Positions 17,772 through 26,295 of a stretch of DNA of 64,000 bases are shown here, one piece after another. The position numbers were made by a program, and so were the translations under genes. Within the stretch, counting starts at the first letter, position 1; every line of letters starts with the position of its first letter. The notes under the pieces were generated by a model. It searched no databases. It was not told the origin of the DNA and saw only the letters and a program-made list of their open reading frames with translations. Source of the DNA: Rhodopseudomonas palustris (GTDB lineage: Bacteria > Pseudomonadota > Alphaproteobacteria > Rhizobiales > Xanthobacteraceae); NCBI GenBank assembly GCA_016215605.1, contig JACRJB010000018.1, positions 1 through 64,000 of the forward strand, given 5' to 3'.

Positions 17772-20105
17772 TCAGAAGTCCACCGTCATCGACAGCCACA
17801 GCGTGCGCGGCATGCCGACGATCAGGTAGCCGGACGGGTTGGCGGTCCAATAGCGCTTGTCGGCGATGTTGGTGACGGTGGCGCGGAACGTGGTCGGCCG
17901 GCCGCCGAGCCTCGTGAAGTAGCGTGCGCCGATGTCGAACGAGGTCCAGCTCGGCACGTCCTGCAGATTGTCGGCGGTGACATAGGCTTTGCTGGTGTAC
18001 ACCGCGCGCGCGGTGGCGGTGAGGCCGGGCACGAACGGCGTGTCCCATTCGACGCCGAGATTGCCCTGCAGGTCGGGCGCCGCGATGGCGCGGTTGCCGT
18101 CGTTGAGATGTCCTGCCGTCTGGGTGAGTCTGGCGTCCAGCCATGTCACGCCGCCGAGAATGCGGAGGCCGCTCGCGACCTCGCCGAAGGTCATCAGCTC
18201 GATGCCGCGGTTCCGCTGCTCGCCGTCGAGGCTGAACACCTTGGTGACCGGATCGAGCACGCCGCTCGGCTGGCTGATCTGGAACGCCGCCAGACTGGCG
18301 CCGAACCGTCCGAAATCCAGCTTGGTGCCGACCTCGTATTGCTTGCTCTTGAACGGCGCGAACACCTGATTGGGGTTGGCGGCTCCGGACGGCGCGGTGG
18401 GGCCCGCCGACAGGCCTTCGATGTAGCTCGCATACAGCGACAGATATTGCAGCGGCCGAATCACCAGCGCCAGCGACGGCGACGTCGCGCTCTGATCGTA
18501 AGCCGCCGTGGTGATGCCGGTGATCGGCGCGTAGCTGGTCGAGATCACCTGCTGCTGACGGGCGCCGACGGTCAGTTGGACAGCGCCGTTGAGGACCGAC
18601 AGCGTGTCGGCCATCCCGATGCTCCGCAGCTCGAGCGTGTTGCCCTTGCTTTCCGGAAAATAAGACACGGGTTGACCGGGGCCGGTCAGCACGGTCGGGG
18701 CGTAGATGTTGGTGCGATAGTTTCTGTACAGCGTTTGTCCGAGCCAACTGGTCTGCGTCAATGCAGAGCCGCTGACGACCACTTCATGGTCGATCGGCCC
18801 GGTGCTGAGACGCGCCCGCACGCCGGCTTCGCCGGAGACGGCGTCGGACTTGCCGGTCTGAAACGTCGAGGTCGACTGCGCGTCGCCGGCGGAGTTGAGA
18901 ATCGTCGGGCCTGGCGACTCGCGCTTGTCGAAGCCGAACAAATTGCCGCCGATTGCGCCGAACGCCGTGACGTCGGGCGTCAGATCGTAATCGGCACGGG
19001 TGAGGCCGGTGACGCTGCGCGAGCGCGAGTAGTCGAACGGCTGGGACAGGTTGATACGCGGATCGGGCGCCGCCGGCACGACGATGCCCGGCACCGGGCC
19101 GTAGCCGCGCGTGCCGGCCTTGAGCCAGTCGTCCTGATAGATCAGGTCGGCCGACCACCTGAACCGTTCGCTCCGATAGTCGACGCCGAGCGAGCCGGCG
19201 CCGTCACGGATCGACTGTCCGTCGATCGCCGGCCAGCCGCCTTCTAATGCGCCGTTGGCGCGCACGCCCCACTGCTTCTGGTCGCCGTAACGGCGCGAGA
19301 CGTCGATGTTGTTGGTGAAGCGGGCATCCGACATGTAGCCGGCGGTGTAGCGGGTCAGCGGATCGTCGCCGGCCCGCTTGGTCACGACGTTGACGGTGCC
19401 GCCGATGGAGCCGCGCGGCGACATCCCGTACAGGAATGAGGCCGGGCCCTTGAGTAGCTCGATGCGCGCGATCGGCGCCGGGTTGATGCGATAGTTCGGC
19501 ACGAGGCCGTACAGCCCGTTCAGCGCGAAGTCGCTGTTGTCGACGCGGAAGCCGCGAATCGTCAGCGCATCGTAGCGGTTGCCGGCGCCGATCGCGGCGC
19601 GGACCGACGGGTCGCTGTTGGTCAGCACTTCGGCGACGCTGGTGGCCTGCTGATCGCGAATGGTCTGGTCGGTGTAGCTGGTGAGGCTGAACGGCGTCGC
19701 CATATAGTCCTTGTTGCCGAGCAGGCCGAGCTGCGCGCCGCGCGCGACCTGGCCGCCCGTGTAGCTGGACGGCTGGGCCGCCCGCTGGCTGCCGAGCGAC
19801 GGCACCGGCGCTGCGGCGACATCGTTGCGCGTCGCCCGCCCGCGCGGCGCGGCCGGCTGCGATGTGGCGGCGGGCCTTCTTTGCACCCGGGCGACCGCGC
19901 GCCGCCGCACCGGCGCGTCGACGACGACCGACGGCAGGGACTGACTCTGGGAGGACGATGGGGCGGCTGCCGTGACGGCCGGGCGCGCCGGTGCGGGGGC
20001 GGTCGGACTTGCTTGTTGCGCCTGTGCTGGATGCGCCGTCAGCAGGATCGATACGCAGGCCAGATGGAGTGCCGCTGCGCGCGGCGGATTCAGGTCGTTC
20101 AACAT
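17772..20105 (-). CDS. TonB-dependent siderophore receptor
   Basis: This 777-aa outer-membrane receptor has a signal peptide ending in AHPAQAQ (~30). A Pro/Arg/Ala-rich stretch follows to ~residue 120, then the plug domain (~135-250) with RGFRVDNSDFALNGLYG, IELLKGPASFLYG and GGTVNVVTKRA. The C-terminal 22-strand barrel ends in the terminal aromatic SMTVDF. Family members import Fe(III)-siderophores powered by TonB-ExbB-ExbD. It is most like the hydroxamate-type (FhuA/FhuE/FpvA) group by plug motifs; the ligand is unknown. No clear Fur or Irr box was seen upstream. Confidence 0.92.
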   Translation of the reverse strand: MLNDLNPPRAAALHLACVSILLTAHPAQAQQASPTAPAPARPAVTAAAPSSSQSQSLPSVVVDAPVRRRAVARVQRRPAATSQPAAPRGRATRNDVAAAPVPSLGSQRAAQPSSYTGGQVARGAQLGLLGNKDYMATPFSLTSYTDQTIRDQQATSVAEVLTNSDPSVRAAIGAGNRYDALTIRGFRVDNSDFALNGLYGLVPNYRINPAPIARIELLKGPASFLYGMSPRGSIGGTVNVVTKRAGDDPLTRYTAGYMSDARFTNNIDVSRRYGDQKQWGVRANGALEGGWPAIDGQSIRDGAGSLGVDYRSERFRWSADLIYQDDWLKAGTRGYGPVPGIVVPAAPDPRINLSQPFDYSRSRSVTGLTRADYDLTPDVTAFGAIGGNLFGFDKRESPGPTILNSAGDAQSTSTFQTGKSDAVSGEAGVRARLSTGPIDHEVVVSGSALTQTSWLGQTLYRNYRTNIYAPTVLTGPGQPVSYFPESKGNTLELRSIGMADTLSVLNGAVQLTVGARQQQVISTSYAPITGITTAAYDQSATSPSLALVIRPLQYLSLYASYIEGLSAGPTAPSGAANPNQVFAPFKSKQYEVGTKLDFGRFGASLAAFQISQPSGVLDPVTKVFSLDGEQRNRGIELMTFGEVASGLRILGGVTWLDARLTQTAGHLNDGNRAIAAPDLQGNLGVEWDTPFVPGLTATARAVYTSKAYVTADNLQDVPSWTSFDIGARYFTRLGGRPTTFRATVTNIADKRYWTANPSGYLIVGMPRTLWLSMTVDF

Positions 20106-20357
20106 TCCGTCCCCAGAAAGAGCTGCTTCGATGCGTGATTGCGACGGGCCGATCCGCAGGATCGGCTTCCATCGGTCGCGGGCACGCTAAGCAGGGCGAC
20201 GGGCAGCCCCTATTAGAGCCGCTCCAGTTGAGAGGGCTTCTTGAACTAAACGCTAGAGTTGAAAGCGGGCGGTCGACCGGGCCTGGCGGGGCGATGCGCC
20301 CGCCGCAGCGCGGTCGGGCGTACTCGCGAAGGGCGGGGATTCAGCGCTCTGCCGCGA

Positions 20358-22391
20358 TCAGCGCGCCCCCGGCGGCGGTAGCGGCTGGCTGGTGACTTCG
20401 GGGCCGGCTTCGAGCGACAGCACTGCTTCGGCGGCGGGCACCGCGGCGTCGGCCATCGCGGCGTGGCCTTCGGCGGAGGGATGGATCGCGCCGCCATAGA
20501 CCGCGGACACCACGCCCCAGGTGGCGTCGTGGATGTCGGCGGGCTGGATCGCGGCGGGCAGACCTTGCGGGAACGTCATCGCCGCGAAGTAACTGTCGTT
20601 GGCGTCGCGGATCCAGCGCGCGCGCGGCAGATAAGCGCGGAAATTGCTGGCGCCGGCGCCGCAGGCCATCGGCGAATTCGCCGCCGCGACGATGTCGGCG
20701 GTGAAGCTGTCACCGCTGGCCGAGAAGCAGGCGCGGTCGAATTCCGGATCGGTCTCGGCGCGGGCGCAGAAACCGTGATTGGCGAAGGTGCGCTGATGCG
20801 CGTCGACGAAGGTCATCGCGTCGGCGGACGGATCACGGCACAGCACGCCGTTGGTGCACTGTGCGAGGTCCTTCAGCCGCGGCAGGAATTCGTTGTCGAC
20901 GAACGATGCGACCGCCGCCAGCCGGTTCGGATCGGCGTTGAACGACGGATGGATGTCGAAGCCGGCGCGGCCGCCGGGGCAGGGCACGCCGCGGTTCGCC
21001 AGCGCCGGATTGGCGTAGGTGACGTAGACGACGCGCGCCATGTCGTCGACCAGCCCCTTCAGCGCCTCGCGCATCTTGGCGAAATTCTGCGGCAGCTGCC
21101 GCGCCAGCGCGGTGCGGGATTCGTCGATCGAGCCGATCACGCCGGAGCGGCGGAAGATGCCGCGTTCGGTCGGGCTGTCGACGATCACGTCGGCGACCAG
21201 GCCGGAGAAGTTGATGTCGTTGGCGCCGACCGTCAGCAACACCAGATCGAGCCCGCGCTGCGGCTGACGCTTTTTCGCGGCGGCGACGGCTTCGCGCAGT
21301 TCGGCGATCTGGCCGTTGACGCTGCCGGGGCAGTTGGTGCCGGACTTGGTGCGGAAGCATTCGCGGGCGCGCTGCGAGCCGAACAGGCCGTCGGGCACGG
21401 TGGCACCGGTGCAGGCCAGCGGCAGATAGGTCACCGCGATATGCGGATGCCGCGCCGCCAGCGCCAGCGCGGTGCGGGTCTGGTAGCTGTACAGCGAGCG
21501 GTGGCAGGCGGCGTTGAACCAGGTCGCCGAATAGCGCTGCCAGTTCGCCAGCGTGTCCGGGGCCTCGCAGGCGCGGCCGCCCTTGAAGCCGGCGCGGCTC
21601 GGCCGGTAGAACTGCCCGGCGCTGGCGCCGACGCTGCCGATGCCGAGATAGGAGCGATAGCAGAAGCCGTCATCGGACAGCGCGATCGGCCGGTCGGGAT
21701 TGCCTTCGCCGGCGCCGATCGAATCGCCGAGCCCGGCGATGAAGAAGTCGCGCACCATGATCTCGGTCGAGACCCGCAGCGGCGCGTCGGCGCCGCTGGT
21801 GACGTCGACGGTGGCGACCGTCGGCTTGCCGTAGCGGGCGCGGAAATTGATCGGCTCGGCGCAATCCTGCGTCGCGTTGCGCGGGCCGTCGCCGTCGTCG
21901 AAGATCCAGGCGCAGATCGCGCCGACCGGTATGGCGCCGGTGAGCCGGACGGTGACCGGGTGCTCGGTCGGGGTCAGATAGCTTTCCTTGACGCCATCGC
22001 GGGTGCACGGCTCGCTGACCCGCCCGGTCAGATCGATGCACAGCCGGTTGACGACGTTGCGGGCCCAGCCGCGGCCCTCGCTCTGCTGCCCGAGCGCCTG
22101 CTCGGCGGCGAGCACGGTCAGCCCGCGCAGCGCGTCGGCCTGCTCGCGGAAATCCCGCTCCTCGCGAAACAGCCGGAAGCGGTTGCGCACCTCCCAGACG
22201 ATCTGCAGCGAGCCGTCGGTGACCGGGATCGCGGCGGCGGGCGGGGCGACCGGCTGCGGCGCGCCGGGGGGAGCCAGGGCGGGCGGCGCCAGCGGCGCCT
22301 GGGCGCGGGCGGCGACGGACGGCAGCACGCCGAGCGCGGCGGCGAGCGCGACGAGCAAGGCCGGAAGACGGAACGGGGACAGTGTGATCAT
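20358..22391 (-). CDS. Exported SGNH/GDSL-type esterase with extra N-terminal domain
   Basis: This 677-aa protein has a signal peptide (to ~31) and a Pro/Ala linker. A ~150-residue N-terminal region begins VWEVRNRFRLFREERDF and contains no motif I know. An SGNH hydrolase domain follows: block I AGLGDSIGAGEGNPD (nucleophile Ser), block III TVGANDINFSG (Asn of the oxyanion hole), and block V HPSAEGHAAMA (catalytic His). Several Cys suggest disulfides in the periplasm. The expected activity is ester hydrolysis on a lipid or acylated glycan. It ends 250 bp before the TonB receptor gene on the same strand. Confidence 0.82.
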   Translation of the reverse strand: MITLSPFRLPALLVALAAALGVLPSVAARAQAPLAPPALAPPGAPQPVAPPAAAIPVTDGSLQIVWEVRNRFRLFREERDFREQADALRGLTVLAAEQALGQQSEGRGWARNVVNRLCIDLTGRVSEPCTRDGVKESYLTPTEHPVTVRLTGAIPVGAICAWIFDDGDGPRNATQDCAEPINFRARYGKPTVATVDVTSGADAPLRVSTEIMVRDFFIAGLGDSIGAGEGNPDRPIALSDDGFCYRSYLGIGSVGASAGQFYRPSRAGFKGGRACEAPDTLANWQRYSATWFNAACHRSLYSYQTRTALALAARHPHIAVTYLPLACTGATVPDGLFGSQRARECFRTKSGTNCPGSVNGQIAELREAVAAAKKRQPQRGLDLVLLTVGANDINFSGLVADVIVDSPTERGIFRRSGVIGSIDESRTALARQLPQNFAKMREALKGLVDDMARVVYVTYANPALANRGVPCPGGRAGFDIHPSFNADPNRLAAVASFVDNEFLPRLKDLAQCTNGVLCRDPSADAMTFVDAHQRTFANHGFCARAETDPEFDRACFSASGDSFTADIVAAANSPMACGAGASNFRAYLPRARWIRDANDSYFAAMTFPQGLPAAIQPADIHDATWGVVSAVYGGAIHPSAEGHAAMADAAVPAAEAVLSLEAGPEVTSQPLPPPGAR

Positions 22392-22463
22392 GCAGCGTTT
22401 GACGCCTTGGTTGGGGCGAAAATATGGGAAGACGGGATGGAGCCGACGAGCGGCAGAAACTTG

Positions 22464-23066
22464 TTACCGTTGCCTTGGGACCCAGGCGCTTCCGATTGTC
22501 GCCGGTTCGTCGACGCCGTCCGGAAGATCCGTGAAAACACGCGCGTCGGGCGGTCGCCTGTCGGGTTTCGACGGGTGTGTCATCTCGTGGATGATCTTGT
22601 CGGCCGAGTCGATCACGCCGACCCGCTCCAGTCCCCTGAGCATTCCGATCGTCGACAACAGATGAAGATTTGGCGGCTTGTTGAAGATGCGAACACTGGC
22701 GTCTTCAAACAGGATCGCGACCGGCTCGCCGGTCGCCACATATTTGGACATGCCGTCGTCCGAGGTCATGAAGTCGACGATGGCGAGTTCGCCGGTGTTC
22801 TTCTTCGGCCGTCCGCCGGCGTTGCGTTTGGCGCGCGCCTCGGCCCCGATCTCGGTTGTCTCGATGACGAACGGCGGCTGGTGGCCGTCGATGAAGGCTT
22901 TGACGTCCCTGTCCTTCGGATAGGACGGATCGCTCGTCAGTTCATCGTAGACCGCATCCACCACCACCAACCGCATCTCGAGCGCGAGTAGCAGGTCCAG
23001 ACGGTCGGCGACCCACAGGCTGTTGAATGGCCCGGCATCCGGAATGATGACGGTGCAGCGCTTCAC
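22464..23066 (-). CDS. PIN-domain-like toxin of a toxin-antitoxin pair
   Basis: This 200-aa protein shows the acidic spacing of a PIN nuclease: D10 in IIPDAGPFNSL, E42 in VDAVYDEL, E93 in NTGELAIVD, and E121/D122 in ILFEDASV. PIN toxins cleave RNA. Its GTG start overlaps the antitoxin stop (GTGA), the classic translational coupling of toxin-antitoxin operons. It is longer than typical VapC (~130 aa); the extra C-terminal ~65 residues are unassigned. Activity and target are inferred from the fold pattern and gene order. Confidence 0.65.
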   Translation of the reverse strand: MKRCTVIIPDAGPFNSLWVADRLDLLLALEMRLVVVDAVYDELTSDPSYPKDRDVKAFIDGHQPPFVIETTEIGAEARAKRNAGGRPKKNTGELAIVDFMTSDDGMSKYVATGEPVAILFEDASVRIFNKPPNLHLLSTIGMLRGLERVGVIDSADKIIHEMTHPSKPDRRPPDARVFTDLPDGVDEPATIGSAWVPRQR

Positions 23067-23395
23067 GACTGCCGCCAGAGCTTTGCGAAGGTCGTCGCCT
23101 GGTTCTCGATGTCATGGGGCGGCGCCGACGGCATCGGTAAGTCCGCATCCCCCAGCGCGACGAGAAGCTCGGCATAGTCGCGCAGACCGAGCAGCCGGAT
23201 CGCCTCGGTTCTGGACAACTGCCCCTGAGCATAAGCGAGAAGCGGGTCATCTGCGGCGCGTGTCTCGCCGGACGACGTGATCGCTTCGAGATGCGCGCGG
23301 ATGATGGCGGTCATGGTGGTGCCGTGCTCGGCGGCATAGGCCTTGGCCCGCGACACCAGCTTGTCCGGTAAATTCAGAGTGGTGTTTCGCTGCAT
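23063..23395 (-). CDS. Ribbon-helix-helix-like antitoxin
   Basis: This 110-aa protein begins MQRNTTLNLPDKLVSRAKAY, a short beta strand then helices typical of ribbon-helix-helix DNA-binding antitoxins. Its tail (LSRTEAIRLLGLRDYAELLV onward) could bind the toxin. GGAGG sits 5 bp before ATG 23395. The gene comes first in the operon and overlaps the toxin by 4 bp. It likely represses its own promoter through the palindrome at 23436-23450. Confidence 0.7.
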   Translation of the reverse strand: MQRNTTLNLPDKLVSRAKAYAAEHGTTMTAIIRAHLEAITSSGETRAADDPLLAYAQGQLSRTEAIRLLGLRDYAELLVALGDADLPMPSAPPHDIENQATTFAKLWRQS

Positions 23396-23419
23396 CGGAC
23401 ACCTCCGGTTCACATATAT

Positions 23420-23470
23420 ATTTGGTGGGAAGAAGGATTGCCAAGCAATCAAGGAGGTTCGCTGATTGCC
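23420..23470. promoter_or_regulatory. Shared operator/promoter region of two divergent toxin-antitoxin operons
   Basis: A palindrome GATTGC-CAA-GCAATC lies at 23436-23450, and a third half-site GATTGCC at 23464-23470. On the minus strand TTGGCA inside the palindrome, 18 bp, then TATATA reads as a plausible sigma-70 promoter for the PIN operon. The plus-strand ParD/ParE operon starts 47 bp beyond. Ribbon-helix-helix antitoxins usually bind such short repeats, so one or both may act here. Confidence 0.5.
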
Positions 23471-23516
23471 AGTGGTGTCAAGAAGTAGTAAGATTTCCGA
23501 CTTGATGAGGTCCACG

Positions 23517-23786
23517 ATGGCGAACGTCGAGAAGGTCAGCGTCGCTCTGACCGGCGAACAGGTGTCGCAGCTCAAGGCGGCAGTCGAGTCCGGTGAATAC
23601 GCGACCACCAGCGAGGTCGTCCGCGAGGCGCTGCGCGACTGGCAGCTCAAGCGCGAGCTGCGCCAAGGCGATATCAAACGGATGCGACAGCTCTGGGACG
23701 AGGGCGTCGCCAGTGGTTCGGCGGGCGAGATCGACCTGCCGGCGCTGCGCAAGGAAGCCAGGGCCCGGCTGAAGGCCAAGGGCTGA
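23517..23786 (+). CDS. ParD-like antitoxin
   Basis: This 89-aa protein starts [20 protein letters not shown] and continues [18 protein letters not shown], the ribbon-helix-helix signature of ParD/CopG-type antitoxins. The C-terminal half ([18 protein letters not shown]) is charged and would wrap the toxin. GAGG is 6 bp upstream of ATG 23517; in-frame upstream codons are not preceded by a ribosome site. The toxin gene starts 9 bp after it. Confidence 0.85.
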   Translation: MANVEKVSVALTGEQVSQLKAAVESGEYATTSEVVREALRDWQLKRELRQGDIKRMRQLWDEGVASGSAGEIDLPALRKEARARLKAKG

Positions 23787-23795
23787 GTTTCGCCG

Positions 23796-24107
23796 ATGCC
23801 CGTCCGGCTGACCTGGACGAAGGCGGCCCGTGACGATCTGCTCGACATTTACGAAGCGATTGCGCGCGATCAGCAGGCGACCGCCGAACGCATTTTCGAT
23901 CGGATCGAGGCCAAGGTCGCTCTGCTCGGAACGCAACCGCGAATGGGTGTGCGGCGGCGCGACATCCGGCCGGCTCTGCGCATGCTGGTGGAGGCGCCGT
24001 ATCTGATCCTGTATCGCACCGAGCCGGACACCGATGAGGGGCCGCTTCAAGGCGTCGAGATCGTCCGCGTCGTCGACGGGCGACGAAATCTGACGGCTTT
24101 GTTCTGA
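23796..24107 (+). CDS. ParE-like toxin (RelE/ParE superfamily)
   Basis: This 103-aa protein has the RelE/ParE layout: PVRLTWTKAARDDLLDIYEA at the start, R-rich middle (GVRRRDIRPALRML), and the closing strands PYLILYRTEPDT and VEIVRVVDGRRNL. ParE members poison DNA gyrase and RelE members cleave mRNA on the ribosome; the ParD partner favours the former. It is the second gene of the operon. Confidence 0.85.
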   Translation: MPVRLTWTKAARDDLLDIYEAIARDQQATAERIFDRIEAKVALLGTQPRMGVRRRDIRPALRMLVEAPYLILYRTEPDTDEGPLQGVEIVRVVDGRRNLTALF

Positions 24108-24114
24108 AGGCCGC

Positions 24115-25188
24115 TCAGGCCTGGTTCGACGGACGCCGCTGCGCGATCTGCCGGACGGGGGCTGCGGCGGTGACCGGGTGGCAGCTGCCGTTGCCGGCGC
24201 GCTTTTCCTGCCACGGCTTGACCACGCTGAGCCACAGCTCGCGGATGCCCATGATCGAGATCGCGACGCCGAACGGCAGCAGGAAGTACAACACGCGGTA
24301 GATCAGCAGCGTGGCGATGATGTCCTCGCGCGGAAACATCGGCAGCGCCACCAGCATCGCGGCGTCGAACACGCCGAGCGAGCCCGGGGCATGGCTGGCG
24401 AAGCCGAGCAACGTGGCGAGGATGAACACCACCGCGAGCGAGACGTAGTCGATATACGGCTCCGACGGCATCAAGAGGTACATCGCCAGCGCGCAGAAGC
24501 CGAGGTCGACGACGCCGATCAGCACCTGCACCAGCGTCAGCCGGGCCGACGGCAGCACCACCTTCCAGCCGTTCTGGCCGAGCTCGCGGCGCCGCTTGCC
24601 CATCGCCACCCAGAGAAAATACGCCGCGATCCCGGCGAGGCAGGCGACGCCGATCAGCCGGTTGACGCTGTCCGGCAGCAGGTCCATCGCGCTCGCCGCG
24701 GCGGGATGCCAGATCATGCCGATGCCGAGCACGAACAGATTGCCGAGCCAGAAGGTCAGGCCGGAGATGAAGCAGATCTTGGCGACGTCGATCGCCGACA
24801 GGCCGTAGTCCGAATAGATCCGGAACCGGATGGCGCCGCCGGTGAACACCGTGGCGCCGAGATTGTGGCCGATCACGTAGGAGGTGAAGCTCGACAGCGC
24901 GGCGATCCGGTACGGCACGTGCAGCTTGCCGATCGTGCGCAGGGCAAAGAAATCGTAGAACGTCAGGGTGCAGAACGCGCCGACCACGCACAGCGCGGCG
25001 AGGCCGATCTGGCCCGGCGTCTTCTCGGTCAGGGCGGTGAGGATGACGTTGTGGTCGACACCCTTCAGGGTGCGGACCAGCGACGTGATCGCGAAGCCGA
25101 TGATCAGGACGCTGGCGACGATGCCGACCCGTTTCCAGCCGACATAGGTCTTGAAGCCACGCCCCAGCGCGCTCAGCAATCGATGCAT
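24115..25188 (-). CDS. YbhN/UPF0104 family integral membrane protein (lysyl-PG flippase-like)
   Basis: This 357-aa protein has about eight membrane helices and the family blocks FTSYVIGHNLGATVFTGGAI, YSDYGLSAIDVAKI, and the C-terminal FASHAPGSLGVFDAAML, which match the LPG_synthase_TM/YbhN family. Relatives flip or move lipids (the membrane half of MprF) or support lipid homeostasis; the substrate here is unknown. No lysyltransferase domain is fused. ATG 25188 is chosen because GGAGG lies 6 bp before it; the longer frame to 25335 lacks such a site. Confidence 0.8.
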   Translation of the reverse strand: MHRLLSALGRGFKTYVGWKRVGIVASVLIIGFAITSLVRTLKGVDHNVILTALTEKTPGQIGLAALCVVGAFCTLTFYDFFALRTIGKLHVPYRIAALSSFTSYVIGHNLGATVFTGGAIRFRIYSDYGLSAIDVAKICFISGLTFWLGNLFVLGIGMIWHPAAASAMDLLPDSVNRLIGVACLAGIAAYFLWVAMGKRRRELGQNGWKVVLPSARLTLVQVLIGVVDLGFCALAMYLLMPSEPYIDYVSLAVVFILATLLGFASHAPGSLGVFDAAMLVALPMFPREDIIATLLIYRVLYFLLPFGVAISIMGIRELWLSVVKPWQEKRAGNGSCHPVTAAAPVRQIAQRRPSNQA

Positions 25189-25492
25189 TCGTCCTCCCGG
25201 CGGGGCGGCAACGCGACGGGAGCCCCATGCAAAACGGCCTGGCACTCGGCACCCGACAAACTCATCCGCGCAATTCCTTAGGGCATAATCGGCCCGTCGC
25301 GCAATCCGGCCGGCCGGCACGAACAACGCATCCATGGGACGGTCGGCGCGCTGGGCCCTTGACGTGGCGCAAACAAGCCGTCCGGCCGCAGCATGGCGGC
25401 CCTGGCTTCCGGACAGCTCTCACGTCGGCCCCGCTCATATAGGGCGCTCCGCGCCCGCGCGCCATCGGATAGCGGGGTTTCGCGGGGCGGGA

Positions 25493-25517
25493 GGAACGGC
25501 CGTCTGGCTGGCTGGTT
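25493..25517 (+). promoter_or_regulatory. EcfG-type (general stress sigma) promoter
   Basis: GGAAC at 25493-25497, a 17-bp spacer, then GTT at 25515-25517 fits the alphaproteobacterial EcfG consensus GGAAC-N16/17-GTT. It lies about 85 bp before a DUF892 ferritin-like gene, a class often induced in the general stress response. The match is direct; use of the promoter is inferred. Confidence 0.55.
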
Positions 25518-25545
25518 AACACCGGACTCTGGTTAACACCGGACC
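25512..25545. repeat. 17-bp perfect-unit tandem duplication
   Basis: CTGGTTAACACCGGACT at 25512-25528 is followed at once by CTGGTTAACACCGGACC at 25529-25545, differing only in the last base. The first copy overlaps the -10 element of the EcfG-type promoter, so the duplication also repeats part of the promoter. It could be a slippage product or a paired regulator site. Confidence 0.8.
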
Positions 25546-25603
25546 AGGACGCGGCGGATGCCGGTTGCGAAACCGTCCGTTCCAACCCCCGAGAGGAACC
25601 CCG

Positions 25604-26110
25604 ATGGGACTTTTCACCAAAGACATCAAAACCATGGATGATCTGTTCGTGCACCAACTGCAGGACATCTATTACGCCGAGAAACAACTTGTGAAGGCGC
25701 TGCCGAAGATGGCCGACAAGGCCACCGACCCGATGCTGAAGCAGGGCTTCATGACCCATCTCGAAGAGACCAAGGGGCATGTGAAGCGGCTCGAGCAGGT
25801 GTTCGAAATGCACGGCGCGCAGGTCAAGGCGGTCGACTGCCCGGCGATCGACGGCATCATCGAAGAGGCCGAGGAGACCGCCGGCGAGGTCGCCGACAAG
25901 ACCGTGCTGGATGCCGCGCTGATCAATGCCGCGCAGGCCGCCGAGCACTACGAGATCGTGCGCTACGGCAGCCTGGTGGCATGGGCGAAGCGGCTGGGCC
26001 GCAACGACTGCGCGGCGGTGCTGCAGAAGACGCTGGACGAGGAAAAAGCCACCGACAAGAAGCTGACGACGCTGGCCGAAAGCTCGATCAACATCCGCGC
26101 CGCGGGCTGA
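25604..26110 (+). CDS. Ferritin-like DUF892 protein (YciE/YciF family)
   Basis: This 168-aa four-helix protein has the family start TMDDLFVHQLQDIYYAEKQL and conserved Glu/His positions in each helix (EKQL, HLEETKGHVKRLEQ, EEAEE, AAEHYEIVRYG) that form a ferritin-like di-metal site. Members are stress-induced and of unclear enzymatic role; iron or peroxide handling is plausible. GAGAGGAACCCCG provides the ribosome site. It is monocistronic, with an EcfG-type promoter upstream and a strong terminator downstream. Confidence 0.88.
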   Translation: MGLFTKDIKTMDDLFVHQLQDIYYAEKQLVKALPKMADKATDPMLKQGFMTHLEETKGHVKRLEQVFEMHGAQVKAVDCPAIDGIIEEAEETAGEVADKTVLDAALINAAQAAEHYEIVRYGSLVAWAKRLGRNDCAAVLQKTLDEEKATDKKLTTLAESSINIRAAG

Positions 26111-26142
26111 TCGACTTCCTCGCGTGGTACAAGGATGAGGCT

Positions 26143-26180
26143 AAACGCCGCGCGAAAAAATCGCGCGGCGTTTTTGTTTT
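26143..26180 (+). terminator. Rho-independent terminator after the ferritin-like gene
   Basis: An 11-bp perfect stem ACGCCGCGCGA / TCGCGCGGCGT is followed by TTTTGTTTT, about 35 bp after the stop codon. Read backwards it is also flanked by A/T, so it may end the minus-strand sbtB transcript too. Confidence 0.88.
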
Positions 26181-26295
26181 CGCGTTGCGGGAATCCGCCG
26201 CCGACCATGCTGCTCAAGTTGTACCAAGGCGCGATTGCGACAACCGGATGACAACTGATCGCCTTGGTTTGCGGTGATCAGCTCCACGCCTCAGT

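Larger units (their letters stand above)
25189..25603. other. 415-bp divergent intergenic region
   Basis: No gene is visible between the YbhN-like and ferritin-like genes. The right part contains an EcfG-type promoter (25493-25517) and a 17-bp tandem duplication (25512-25545). The left ~290 bp is GC-rich and shows no structure I can name. Confidence 0.5.

Noticed and set aside
20200-20280. Possible Irr/Fur iron box upstream of the TonB receptor (TTAGAGCCGCTCCAGTTGAG region)
   Set aside because: It matches neither the Irr consensus with two TTTAGAA-type arms nor a 19-bp Fur palindrome.
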